This document shows positions 8,665 to 18,800 of a DNA stretch of 64,000 nt, one piece after another; position 1 is the first letter of the stretch, and every line of letters begins with the position of its first letter. This DNA is from Candidatus Helarchaeota archaeon. GTDB lineage: Archaea > Asgardarchaeota > Lokiarchaeia > Helarchaeales > HEL-GB-A. The notes under the pieces were generated by a model. The model made no database searches. It saw only the letters and a program-made list of their open reading frames with translations, and had not been told where the DNA came from. Location of the stretch: assembly GCA_016840125.1 (NCBI GenBank), contig JAEOSY010000174.1:1-64000 (forward strand), read 5' to 3'. Made by a program: the position numbers and the translations under genes.

Positions 8665-10020
8665 TTAAAGCTTTTTAGCTTTCTTCTTAATTTTTTCAAT
8701 TGCCTTGACTTTTTTAACCTTAGGATTCTTGATTAGAGTTCCGCGAATGACGACCATGAAGGGTCTTGAAAGAGCGGCTAAATTTTCCAGGGGATTCTCT
8801 TTGACAATTAGGAAATCGGCTGACTTTCCGACTTCTATCGTGCCAGTTTCATCCTCAAGTCCCAAAATTTCGGCATTGACTTTGGTTGCATGATAAATTG
8901 CCTGTTTTGGGGTAATATGACCATATTCTACAAAATAAACTAATTCTTTCCATAAATTATAATGTGTTACGAATGGAACCGATGCATCCGTGCCAATCCC
9001 CACTTTAATCCCTTCCTTCAGTGCTTGCTGAAATCCCTTAATTAATCCATCTCGAACTAATATTGTGTTTTGTTTTTGAACTTCCGTTATCTTTAATTCC
9101 TCTAACCCCCATTCCAAAATAGTAAGTGGTGCAGATAGCGTTGGAACTAGCGCAGAATAACCTTTTAACGATTTTGGATTGTTTTTAAACAGTTTAATTG
9201 ACTCTTCATCTAATTCTGCACCATGCTCTATGGTATCCACTCCTCCTAACAACGCTTCTCTAATGCCTATAGTACTTTCTGCATGGGCGGCTACCCTTAT
9301 AGATCCTCTATGTGCCTCATCACACGCGGCTTCGATTTCTTCAACCGTCATTTGAGGGCGACCCGCTTCTCCAATTTTTTTCGAGTCCAAGACGCCTCCA
9401 GTAGATATCAATTTAATTTGATCCACTTCGTGCCGGAAATTCTCGCGAACTGCTTTCCGTGCTTCCCATGGCCCATCAATCACGTGGAAGATCACCCCTC
9501 CATGCCCTCCAGTCACGCATATAGGTATGCCAGCTACTAAGATCCTCGGTCCAAGAAACTTTTTTTTCTCCACTAAATCCTTCCGTAATTCAACATCATA
9601 ATAATAGGGTTCACCTACGGACCTAATCGTCGTAACGCCTGCATTAAGCGCAGAAATAATATGCTGTTTCATCATTCGCATCATTATTTTCTTCCCAATC
9701 CAGCGGCGCAACAACCATGATAGTCTTCTTAAAGTTTTATCGCTTCTGGTACCTATCTTACGCGGCTTTCCCTCACCCATCATGTGTGCATGGGCATTAA
9801 TTAATCCCGGTATAACATAACTTCCTTGAAGGTCAACTGCTTTATAATCCGATGGGATCTCTACTTGATTTCTAGTGCCTACTTTCTCTATTACACCAGA
9901 TTTCTCGTCTGATTCCGAATCGTTTTTAATGAGAATAATTCCATCTTTAACCAACTCGCTATCAAGATTTCCGTCAAAAATATTGCAATTCACTAAAGCA
10001 TAATTTGATTTTTTACTCAT
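8665..10020 (-). CDS. Amidohydrolase family protein
   Basis: This 451-residue metal-dependent hydrolase is of the imidazolonepropionase/prolidase-like type. Ligands and signatures visible are NAHAHMMG (first His pair, about residue 76), KLISTGG, AAHAES, IEHGAEL and the late GIGTDAS aspartate. The N- and C-terminal beta segments (VIPGLINAH, GKSADFLIV) match the composite domain. The basic tail (KKVKAIEKIKKKAKKL) is unusual. It shares an 18-bp junction with the next amidohydrolase gene upstream, so the two probably form an operon. The substrate is unknown. Confidence 0.85.
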   Translation of the reverse strand: MSKKSNYALVNCNIFDGNLDSELVKDGIILIKNDSESDEKSGVIEKVGTRNQVEIPSDYKAVDLQGSYVIPGLINAHAHMMGEGKPRKIGTRSDKTLRRLSWLLRRWIGKKIMMRMMKQHIISALNAGVTTIRSVGEPYYYDVELRKDLVEKKKFLGPRILVAGIPICVTGGHGGVIFHVIDGPWEARKAVRENFRHEVDQIKLISTGGVLDSKKIGEAGRPQMTVEEIEAACDEAHRGSIRVAAHAESTIGIREALLGGVDTIEHGAELDEESIKLFKNNPKSLKGYSALVPTLSAPLTILEWGLEELKITEVQKQNTILVRDGLIKGFQQALKEGIKVGIGTDASVPFVTHYNLWKELVYFVEYGHITPKQAIYHATKVNAEILGLEDETGTIEVGKSADFLIVKENPLENLAALSRPFMVVIRGTLIKNPKVKKVKAIEKIKKKAKKL

Positions 10021-10038
10021 AACTAAACCTCACCCTTT

Positions 10039-10971
10039 CTATAATCCGAGTACTCTAATGGCATTGCCTCCAAGAATCTTTTTTTTCTCTTCCTCAGTAA
10101 ATTCAGGAAATCCCATCAATTTCAGTGGAGGCGGGATTTGCAATTTATTTATCGCATCCACCCATTCTTTTTGAGATAATAAAGGAGTAAAAATGGGCCA
10201 ATCAGAGCCAAAGAGTATTTTTTTGACTCCACAAATTGTTTTAGCGGTTAAAAGTACTTGGAAAAGGGCCAAGGGTGCGATTTTATAGGACACTTGCCAT
10301 GATGAAATATCAAAGAAGACATTCTTATTTTTTGCCGCCACAGAAATGGCTTCATTCGTCCAGGGTTGACCAATATGTGCCATTATTATCTTTATATTGG
10401 GAAAATCAACCGCAACCTTATCGACATATACGGGGCGATTATATTTCATGTACGTCGTAGGAGGACAGGAACCAGTATGACATAAAATAGGGACATTTAA
10501 TTCTTCCACCCGCTCATAGAATGGATAAAATTGCGGGTCGTCGGGATAAAAACCCGTAAGAGGCCAAAGTTTTACGCCTGTCATCCCCTGATCTAAACAT
10601 CGCTCAAGCTCTGAAATAGCTTCCAGCCCTCTTCGCGGGTCAATTCCTGCAAAACCGATAAATCGATCCGGAAATTTTTTCAGGATTTCAGCCACATAAT
10701 CATTATATTCTTTGTAACTTAATTTGCCCTTGAAAGCAAGCTCATAATCCAACGCAAGTAAAATCGTTTTGTCAAGTCCCGCTTCATCCATTTCCTGAAC
10801 CAATCCCTCCGGAGATACATTCGTTATAAGAGCAGGATCGAACTTGAAATGCTTAGCATGTTGATCATAAAACCCCTCTTTTAACGAATTTACCACTAAT
10901 TCCTTCATCTCAGTTGAGATATACTTCTCTTCCCAAATATGACAATGTGCATCAATAATCAATCTAATCAA
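10039..10971 (-). CDS. Amidohydrolase-2 family TIM-barrel hydrolase
   Basis: This 310-residue metal-dependent hydrolase of the amidohydrolase-2 (decarboxylase-like) family carries DAHCHIW near the N-terminus, PILCHTGS, IIMAHIGQPW and the C-terminal LFGSDWP metal aspartate. It is first in an apparent two-gene operon with the amidohydrolase at 8665. Family members hydrolyse or decarboxylate aromatic and lactone compounds; the actual substrate is not deducible. Confidence 0.85.
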   Translation of the reverse strand: MIRLIIDAHCHIWEEKYISTEMKELVVNSLKEGFYDQHAKHFKFDPALITNVSPEGLVQEMDEAGLDKTILLALDYELAFKGKLSYKEYNDYVAEILKKFPDRFIGFAGIDPRRGLEAISELERCLDQGMTGVKLWPLTGFYPDDPQFYPFYERVEELNVPILCHTGSCPPTTYMKYNRPVYVDKVAVDFPNIKIIMAHIGQPWTNEAISVAAKNKNVFFDISSWQVSYKIAPLALFQVLLTAKTICGVKKILFGSDWPIFTPLLSQKEWVDAINKLQIPPPLKLMGFPEFTEEEKKKILGGNAIRVLGL

Positions 10972-11114
10972 CCCGATTAATAGATAATAATTATTATTTT
11001 ATGGTAGATTCGATTAGCTTTATAATCTATTAGTATATTTAACAATTTTAAAAGAGATAAAAAAGGAAGTTTCCTGTCACTCAAATATAATAACTATTCA
11101 CCGGAGACTGTTCG

Positions 11115-11567
11115 TTGAGAATAAGAAATGCACGATTTCCTGAAGATTTGATGAAAATTTATGAAATTGAGCAAATTGCATTTGATAATAATGGGTATTC
11201 TATTTATTTCATAACCCAAGCAATGGAATTCTTATCCAATTCCATTTTTGTAGCTGAAGAAAATGATACAATAATTGGATTTTGTATAGGGGCTTTGGAT
11301 CAAAAGGATAAAACGAAAGGTTGGTTTTTAAACCTCGCGATTGGTAAAAATTATCAAAATAGAGGCATTGGATATAAATTAATGGAAAAACTCTTAACAT
11401 TTTTTAAAAATTCAGGTTGCAATGAAGTCAATCTCACTGTTGATCCTAAAAATTCCGCTGGAATACATTTGTATGAAAAATTGGGCTTTGAAAAAGGAAA
11501 GATCATGAAAGATTATTTTGGAGCGAATAAAGATCATCTTTTAATGATCAAATATTTTGAAGAGTAA
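11115..11567 (+). CDS. GNAT-family N-acetyltransferase (RimI-like)
   Basis: This 150-residue protein starts at TTG with CGGAGA about eight bases upstream. The acetyl-CoA binding motif is NYQNRGIGYKLMEKL at about 78-92. It is followed by the typical LTVDPKNSAGIHLYEKLGFEKGK, as in RimI-type protein N-terminal acetyltransferases. The substrate is unproven. It diverges from the amidohydrolase operon across about 140 bp. Confidence 0.88.
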   Translation: MRIRNARFPEDLMKIYEIEQIAFDNNGYSIYFITQAMEFLSNSIFVAEENDTIIGFCIGALDQKDKTKGWFLNLAIGKNYQNRGIGYKLMEKLLTFFKNSGCNEVNLTVDPKNSAGIHLYEKLGFEKGKIMKDYFGANKDHLLMIKYFEE

Positions 11568-11696
11568 AGTTATTTTTTTTATTTTGAAGATCATATGTCG
11601 TTTAATCTGGCTTTCACGACATTCATCTCCTATATGATCCCTTTCGTTAAAAGCTTATTTATAGATATCAGGACTAATGTTATACAAATTTGTTCC

Positions 11697-12809
11697 CTAT
11701 CTGTAATATGGAATGAAGAACTCCTTGTACTTCGGATAGCGATTGATTTCTTCACCCTTGGGTGTGAGAGGTAAGGCCCACAATTGGTAATTTCTTAGGT
11801 CATCCGCAAATTTTAGGGCATCGAATACTTTAATTTCATTCGCTGCCATTGTTGTTTGGCATATACTCACTTCAGGGTAGGTTGTTCGGATGTATTGAAG
11901 AATTTCAGCCAAAAAAGCTTTCTTTTCTTCAATCGACAAACCTTCTTTGTAGCCCAGATTCCAGAACAGTGCCACAGGGGCGCTTCCATTCTTGAAGACA
12001 GCTGATTCATATCGTATAAGTAATGATGCTAAAATCTCATTATCACGCGCCCATACCTTCCATTCAGCGTGGAAGTCTTGGCCTACATTGCCTATATTTC
12101 TAAAGTAGTTTTTGATCTCATATTCCAGTCGACTCCTTGAAAAATGGACTGAAATCGGTAACCACTTTCGATAAGCATTATAGATAGCCAAAACCGCATC
12201 CATATCTTCATCATTACCATTACGGATCGTTCCTTCCGCTATTTTATTCTGAGGAATTTTAGTATATAAAGCGGCGGCTATTTTAGCTAACAGGGGATTC
12301 AGGCCTCTTACTTCTTTAAACACTTTGACCCCATAATCCTCCATCGGTTTTATCCGATGTTTATCTTTCTTTTGGAAACGTGTGAAGCCAAAATACTTTT
12401 TGAGCAGAGACACACCCTTTTTCGTATCTGGGATTGCATAAAGCAAATCAAATTCTAACATCTTCGCCTTATCAATTAATTCCTTTATCATTTTCCTTTG
12501 TAGGGCCTGGTTACGGTGGTCCTGGTGGGTTGCAGCTAGACTTAAGGAGACTACCTTAAGCTCAACTGCATTATCTATAACCAGCTCTACAGGATTTCCA
12601 AAATGGGTTGCCACTAGTTCGGTTCCAAGCCAGGTACTATAGAAAAAGGTCTTATCTGGATAAAACGCAGGAAGGAACCATTCTGCATATCTTTCCGACC
12701 ACTTTAAGCCACCTGAATCGTAGAATGGTTCGATATATGTGCGCTGAAATAATTTCCCTATTTTATCAAACGGCAGTGGATCCGATAAGATTTTTATCTG
12801 GTAGTCCAT
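11697..12809 (-). CDS. Two-domain GNAT acetyltransferase
   Basis: This 370-residue protein has an N-terminal GNAT domain. VSLSLAATHQDHRNQALQRKM matches the acetyl-CoA loop, and LLKKYFGFTRF the end of the fold. A second GNAT-like half (about 195-350) begins GTIRNGNDEDMDAVLAIYN. It resembles Eis-like/GNAT_9 proteins. It lies 29 bp downstream of the flavoprotein gene and is probably cotranscribed with it. The substrate is unknown. Confidence 0.78.
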   Translation of the reverse strand: MDYQIKILSDPLPFDKIGKLFQRTYIEPFYDSGGLKWSERYAEWFLPAFYPDKTFFYSTWLGTELVATHFGNPVELVIDNAVELKVVSLSLAATHQDHRNQALQRKMIKELIDKAKMLEFDLLYAIPDTKKGVSLLKKYFGFTRFQKKDKHRIKPMEDYGVKVFKEVRGLNPLLAKIAAALYTKIPQNKIAEGTIRNGNDEDMDAVLAIYNAYRKWLPISVHFSRSRLEYEIKNYFRNIGNVGQDFHAEWKVWARDNEILASLLIRYESAVFKNGSAPVALFWNLGYKEGLSIEEKKAFLAEILQYIRTTYPEVSICQTTMAANEIKVFDALKFADDLRNYQLWALPLTPKGEEINRYPKYKEFFIPYYR

Positions 12810-12838
12810 TTCATTAATTCCTTTGTTATTTAAAAAAG

Positions 12839-13429
12839 CTATTTCTTCTTCGTTTTACAAACTTTCTTTCCTAATACAAAGGCTTTTTTCATTAAGGCCT
12901 GATTTTCGACGATTTTCCCGGCGGCTAACGCGCTACCATAAAGAGTTCCCACGATTTTCGCACCCACATACTTGAAGCAGTCTTGGAGAGAGCGTAAGGC
13001 ATTCACCGCACCTGAGACAAAGGGATCGGCATCCCCATAGGTCAGAATAATGACAATTTCCTTTCCTTTGAACGAATGGGTTAAGGAAATCCCTTTCACC
13101 GTTGTTAGGGCATAGCATCGATCAAGAAATAGTTTTGTCTGGGCGTTTAGATTAAACCAATAGATGGGGCTGGCGATGACGATCGTATCCGCCGGGGGAA
13201 TGGCATCATAAATCTGCTGCATGTCATCGTCGATCACACATCCCGATCCCGAGTTGATGATGCACTGATCGCAGCCATCACAGGGCTTGATGTTCATGTA
13301 ATGAAGGTGAAATGTTTGAATATCCGCCCCTTTTTTCTGTGCCCCTTCGATAAAAGATCGCGCTAAGGCGGTACTATTCCCATTTTTGCGGGGACTCCCC
13401 ATGATCACAACTATTTTCTTGGGTTCCAT
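12839..13429 (-). CDS. Iron-sulfur flavoprotein (NADPH-dependent FMN reductase family)
   Basis: This 196-residue flavodoxin-fold protein has GSPRKNGNSTAL near residue 11 (FMN phosphate loop) and ASPIYWFNLNAQTKLFLDR. The cysteine cluster CDGCDQCIINSGSGC is a C-x2-C-x2-C-x7-C motif. It matches the compact [4Fe-4S] site of archaeal iron-sulfur flavoproteins that pass electrons to small oxidants. It is followed by the GNAT gene at 11697. Confidence 0.88.
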   Translation of the reverse strand: MEPKKIVVIMGSPRKNGNSTALARSFIEGAQKKGADIQTFHLHYMNIKPCDGCDQCIINSGSGCVIDDDMQQIYDAIPPADTIVIASPIYWFNLNAQTKLFLDRCYALTTVKGISLTHSFKGKEIVIILTYGDADPFVSGAVNALRSLQDCFKYVGAKIVGTLYGSALAAGKIVENQALMKKAFVLGKKVCKTKKK

Positions 13430-13526
13430 TGAAAAATCACATCCTCGTACTTTACTTGATAAAATATGATTAATATTCTGAATTTCTATCTTATTTTAAT
13501 TAGTGTTTGTAAAATACATGTGATGG

Positions 13527-13919
13527 TTGAGAAGTATGATCGGAGAAGTTTTGGCAGGACATAAATACATACGACTGATATCCTTTCGAGAAGATGGGAC
13601 GGGAGTGCCTACTCCAGTGTGGTTTGCATATTGGGAAGGAAATGTCTATTTTTTCACAACACACAAGACATGGAAAGTGAAGCGAATCCAGAACAACCCC
13701 AAGGTGGAGATGTGCCCATGTACTTATAAGGGGGAAGTGAAAGGAAAATGTTTTGAGGCGAGTGCCCGTATTCTTGAAGGGGATGAAGCTCTAAAAGCGA
13801 AAAGTTACCTACAAAAGAAATACGGGTTTATGTATTCTCTTATTCGGTTTGGGTCTTGGGTGAAACGGAATAAACACCTCTTTATCGAGGTCATTCCTGG
13901 TTCAGTAATAGAAGAATGA
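13527..13919 (+). CDS. PPOX-class flavin/F420-dependent oxidoreductase
   Basis: This 130-residue split-barrel protein resembles pyridoxamine-phosphate-oxidase-class enzymes that use F420 or FMN. Signatures are ISFREDGTGVPTPVWFAYW, VYFFTTHKTWKVKRIQNNPKVEMCPC and EASARILEGDEA. The start is TTG at 13527 or ATG at 13536. The substrate is unknown. Confidence 0.82.
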   Translation: MRSMIGEVLAGHKYIRLISFREDGTGVPTPVWFAYWEGNVYFFTTHKTWKVKRIQNNPKVEMCPCTYKGEVKGKCFEASARILEGDEALKAKSYLQKKYGFMYSLIRFGSWVKRNKHLFIEVIPGSVIEE

Positions 13920-13977
13920 GATTGGTTCAATAATTCTTTTATAATTGGATATTCATAAGTTCAAAGAGGTTATGTTT

Positions 13978-14298
13978 ATGTTCAAATTAGATATGAATAA
14001 ATTGGAAGGGTTCTTCGGAGTCGGCTGTTTAGGGGCAGCTATTGCGTGTTTTTTTGTGTCTATGGCAATGTATATCGTGGCTAGTTTAGGGATCGTAGAT
14101 CAAGCCCAATTTATCGGGCAATATTTGGTGATTGCAGGCGTTATTTGTTTAGCGGCAGGTGGTGGGTTATTAGTGCTCAATGCTCTTAGAAACCGAAGTT
14201 CAGAAGTTGAAGGATTACCCACTTGGCAAATTTTTCTCCTTTTCGGTGTTGTTGGAGTAACTACTATTATATCGCTTGTGGTTCCTCTAGCATACTAA
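13978..14298 (+). CDS. Three-TM hypothetical membrane protein
   Basis: This protein of about 106 residues has hydrophobic segments near residues 14-38, 48-67 and 83-103. GAGG at 13966-13969 is spaced eight bases from ATG 13978 and only two from ATG 13972, so 13978 is preferred. TTG 13945 would add an unlikely leader. The family is not recognised. Confidence 0.6.
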   Translation: MFKLDMNKLEGFFGVGCLGAAIACFFVSMAMYIVASLGIVDQAQFIGQYLVIAGVICLAAGGGLLVLNALRNRSSEVEGLPTWQIFLLFGVVGVTTIISLVVPLAY

Positions 14299-14309
14299 AT
14301 TTTTTTTAT

Positions 14310-15230
14310 TTAATGGGATTTTATCCAAGCCCGTAAGATATCCCAATATTCGGGAAAAGCGGGATCGGTGAATAAGACATGAAAAGATTCTGGAACCATA
14401 TGTAACTCTTTGTCCTCAGACTGGATCGTCTCAAAATAGGTCTGGACGCCCTCAGGACTGACCGCCCGATCCGCTGCGCCTTGGAAAATAGTAATAGGGC
14501 AGGTAATTTTATCGCCCGAGTAGTAGGCTTTTTTGGAAAATTTGTTCAGCTGCAGCAAATACCGCGGGCTGACTTTCGCATGATGATAGGGATTCTCAAA
14601 ATCGTAGCGCTGATGGATTTCATCGCGCACCCCGAAATCCTCACGCCCCTTGACCTTAATTACACGTCTGCCGGGTCCCGTGATATATGAAAAGAAGTAC
14701 CACATAACCCGAAATAGATCCTTAATACTAAAAGACCGCAAATGAAAGCGAACTCCGGGAGCAAATTCTATCAAGCCGCTAACAGAATCGGGGTTTTGAG
14801 CGACATAATTGAGAGAGACAATACCCCCCATACTCTCCCCTACAAGAAGAAATGGTTTATCGGGAAATTTTTCACGCAAATATGTTAAAAATTCGTCCAA
14901 ATCATCAATATAAGATTGGAAATCTTTGATATCCGCAGGAGGTCCCCCAGAGCGCCCGTGACCTCGATAATCCATAAAAATCAGGGCTATATTCGTTTGT
15001 TCTACGATTTGATCTGCGAGAAGTATGAAATATTCGCCATCTCCCGATGCGCCATGGCATCCCACAAGGATCTTTTCAAATTCGCCTGACTTGGGTTCAA
15101 ATGTCCTGTAAAATAATTTCAATCCTTCCGAATTGATAAACCAATCATATTTGGGTTCCGTAATTGGATTGGTTCGCAGTTGTTGGAGGAGGGGGTGAAT
15201 TTCTATCTTCTCATCTTGTTCGGGGGTCAT
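14310..15230 (-). CDS. Alpha/beta hydrolase, monoacylglycerol-lipase-like
   Basis: This 306-residue alpha/beta hydrolase contains the nucleophile elbow GESMGG and the oxyanion-type GCHGASGD. A DYRGHGRSGGP segment follows, with a late acid (GAADRAVSPEG) and catalytic His (ESFHVLF). These fit a serine hydrolase or lysophospholipase of the monoglyceride-lipase kind. It is convergent with the three-TM gene, about 11 bp apart. The substrate is not known. Confidence 0.87.
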   Translation of the reverse strand: MTPEQDEKIEIHPLLQQLRTNPITEPKYDWFINSEGLKLFYRTFEPKSGEFEKILVGCHGASGDGEYFILLADQIVEQTNIALIFMDYRGHGRSGGPPADIKDFQSYIDDLDEFLTYLREKFPDKPFLLVGESMGGIVSLNYVAQNPDSVSGLIEFAPGVRFHLRSFSIKDLFRVMWYFFSYITGPGRRVIKVKGREDFGVRDEIHQRYDFENPYHHAKVSPRYLLQLNKFSKKAYYSGDKITCPITIFQGAADRAVSPEGVQTYFETIQSEDKELHMVPESFHVLFTDPAFPEYWDILRAWIKSH

Positions 15231-15288
15231 AAGAAAATTACTTCAGTAAAAGTATATTAGGCTTTTTAGAGCTCCATTAAATCTGGTT

Positions 15289-15777
15289 TCAGTAGAGACG
15301 TTTTAGTAATTCGACGGTGCTGGTTTCGACATCGTATTTTACGAGTTTAGCAGCATCCAAGTCAGCAAGCGCTTTACGTATGGCGGCAGCCGAGATCCCA
15401 GAAGCTTTGACCAAATCAGCGCGCGTCCAGTCAGCTTTTTCGCCATGTAGGAGAAATAATAATTTTGAATGAGGTTGCGCACCAAAGACTTCTGTGAGGA
15501 GGGTCATTGATAAGGCTAAAATTTCACGCATTTCAATTTTTTTAGATTCTTTTTTACTGAGAGAGGCAAATTCGCTGGCAACCTTCTCGAGTTCTTTAGA
15601 TACGTGATTTAATTCAGCCTTCATATTGACATTTTCGTCTTTTAGCTTCCCATACTCTTTCGACATTTTAACGAACTGGGGGTAGGTACCTTTGATTCGA
15701 TCCAAGAAGGTATAGACATCCTTCGCTTCTGCCAAGATTTTCAGAAAAGTGGAGTCTTTTTTCGTTCTCTTACTCAT
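15289..15777 (-). CDS. Coiled-coil protein with C-terminal winged helix
   Basis: This 162-residue protein has a charged N-terminus, a coiled-coil (about 38-80) and a C-terminal helix-turn-helix (about 100-160). The HTH contains TRADLVKASGISAAAIRKALADLDAAKLV, with a recognition helix and wing. It is probably a transcriptional regulator with a dimerising helix. It lies 57 bp downstream of the giant surface gene on the same strand. The target is unknown. Confidence 0.65.
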   Translation of the reverse strand: MSKRTKKDSTFLKILAEAKDVYTFLDRIKGTYPQFVKMSKEYGKLKDENVNMKAELNHVSKELEKVASEFASLSKKESKKIEMREILALSMTLLTEVFGAQPHSKLLFLLHGEKADWTRADLVKASGISAAAIRKALADLDAAKLVKYDVETSTVELLKRLY

Positions 15778-15834
15778 AGTAATCCCTTATCTAGGTACTT
15801 CATACTAGTAAAATAAGTGTATGCGTTTCAAAAA

Positions 15835-18800
15835 TTAAGCCCTGGTGCGACGCTCTAGTATATCTAAAATCATTTTCATTTCCTTAATCTTGGTGAGAAC
15901 CAATTGAGCCTGTTCGGTATCGCCCAAATCGTGGGCAAATTTTGCTGCTTTTTCCAGATAGCCTATGGCAGCTTTGATATCCGCAGCCTCAATTGCTTTC
16001 GTCGCTTCAAGAATAGCTTTATTTTGCTCTTCTTTAACGACAGCGATGGTCTCAGGACTGAGGGTTGATCTCAGCGGGAGTTGAACCGTTTTGGAATCGG
16101 GTCCGAGATATTTCCGCAGGAATCCGCGCCAATCCGCCTTGACCGTTTGCAATTTCTCGAGTGGGTTCACGAGGAAGGCTTTTCCCTTCTTTAGTCGCTG
16201 GGTTGCGGCGTCTTGCTGCATTTTACGCCGGTTTCTATATAGAAAAGCAGCGGCAGTTGCCCCAGCTCCGACAATGGCAGCGATAAGAACCCACCACCAG
16301 TCAAATCCTGGATCACCATGAACCAAGGAAAAATACGAGGTTACCTTCCAGTTGCCATTTTGATCTTGCATGAGGATGCGGTAAGTAATGTCACTGGTTT
16401 GGTGGACCTCCCAACTATCCCAGATGTAATAGTTCCCCGTGGTATGAATCATCGTATGATTCGTTCCGTCGTATTCGAGCAGGACTTGAGCGACTCCTGT
16501 ACCACCCGAATCAGAGGTTTCAACTTGGAGTACAACAGTTTCCCCCCAGCTGATGACGCTGGGGAACTGTTTGATCTGTAGCAAGCTTGGAGGGCGGGTA
16601 TCTTGTACGGTTAAATTGAATAGGTAAGTTATATTCCAGTTATGGGAGTTGTCTTGTATAAAAATCCTGTAGGCTTGTAGTCCTAGAATTGTGGGTTGCC
16701 ACGCATAGCTATAATTCGACCCATCAATGGTGCTCATAGAAAAATTGGCTCCATTACAGTAGATCGTCACCTCCTGGATTCCAGTACCAGGCGCGTCAGT
16801 TATGTGTAGTTGAACAGCCACGAAATCACCTAATTCAAGGGGCGAGGGGGTTGCGGACAGAACAGAATAGTGGGGAGGTGTAGTATCTTGTACTAACACC
16901 ACTTCAGAGAGCGAGGTCCAGTTACTCTCAGTATCGCTCATGTATATTGCGTAAAAGAAGCTGTCCGTCGAATTTGGAATCCACCCTGAAAAATGATAGG
17001 TATCAGCGTTGATGTTAGCCATCGTGTAATTTTGATTCTCCACCTCAAATAGAACGGAACTCACGGAGGTTTGAAGATCGGTGACATTGATATAGACAGA
17101 AAAATTCTGCCCCAGTTCGAGTGGGTCCGACATTTCGATGAGATTTGACCAGTTCGGTCCAGAGCTCGAGATTACATTGATAGAGTCGGAAGTTTGATTC
17201 CAATTCCCTGCAGTATCGTTCATGTAGATATTATAATTTTTAAGCCCCGTTGAGTTGGGAGTCCATGCAGACCAACTGAATATACCTCCACCTCCAGTTG
17301 TCATGGTATGATTTTGTCCCGCGTATTCGAGCAAGACCTGATCCATACCTACTCCTGAATCAACAACTTCAATCTGAATAGTTTCGGAGGTGCCCAGTTG
17401 AAGAGGGTCCGCACTCTCCAGTAAATTATCATAGTTTGGGGGAATGGTATCCTGAAGGTTTAATGGGAGGTAGGACGTTGAATTCCAATTATCAGAATAA
17501 TCACTTATCTGAATTCGATAATACGCCATTAACGACTGGGGAATCCAATTGGACCATTGATAGGTGTTTCCGCCAATCCATTCCATAGGGTATGTATGAC
17601 TTTCGTATTCAATAAGAACTTGCGAAATTCCCATAGTATCTGTGACATCAACGCTCAGTGTGATATTTTCCCCCACTTCGGCGGGAGAGGGTGTTTGGGT
17701 AAGGTTTTCGTATTGGGGTGGAATGTAATCAAATAGTGTAATCTTATTTGCGGGAATCCACCCGTTTGTGCCCTTATATTTGAATTGAATCCATTCTTGG
17801 CTTTCATTAAAAACCCGATCTAACATGCAGAACTTCTGCCCTGAATAAACGTAATCGAGGAACCCGGCGGATGTACTGGCAGCAGTCATCACACTAACTT
17901 TTATATCTGACACCACCTTGAAGAAGGCTTGCCCGGTTATATTAAATGCATAATCACTCCCTCCATAAGCCCATAAATTGCGATGATCGTACCAGAAATG
18001 AATCCAGGAGCCTTCAGTTTCAAATCCCACATACCGCTCGCCTATATGGAGATCGCCGAGATCATTGTAGCTGGTCGAGGGACCATGACGAACATTCAAA
18101 ACACTCGTATTCACCTCAAAGGTGAAGAACTCTGTCTGAATTTCATCAGGGATGTGGTAAAAATTTGCCCATTCGAAATAAGCACCCAGACCGAATGCAT
18201 AATCCCAATTTGTATGATACCGGCTACTAGAGTGCCCATTAATTTTTGCATTATCGCCAGTACCCTCGACCACAATAACGGCGTGCCGCCATTCATCACC
18301 ACCAGGGGGATCACCGTAGATTATAACATCACCAGGTTCCAGCCAATCTGGAGGAGACCCACTAGTATCAATAGTGACATGTGTGACATTCTGAAAAGTC
18401 GTTAAATGCTGGTGTAAATAATCGCAAAAAGGCATTGTGCCTTTAGAATCCACATTTTCGCCACCCCCATAGCGCCCCTGCCATAAATTCAGACCCCCCG
18501 CTATCAAACATTGCGAGACGTAATTCGCGCAATCGCCACCTCCACCAGAATAATCATTATAATCATCGGTATTGTAATCTAACCAATATTCATCGGCATA
18601 ATTAACGACCGCGGTCCGATCATAGCGATAAGAAAAGACATTATAGGGTTGATATACATCAAGAAGTACCTGATTTCCTACAATTGAGGCGTTATAAAAC
18701 CCATCAATGGCGAGATACTGTGGCAGTAAATAGAATTTGATTATTGTAGCGGTGTTATTGTAAGGCCACAACTCAACCTTTTGGATTAAGGAGGTATTTG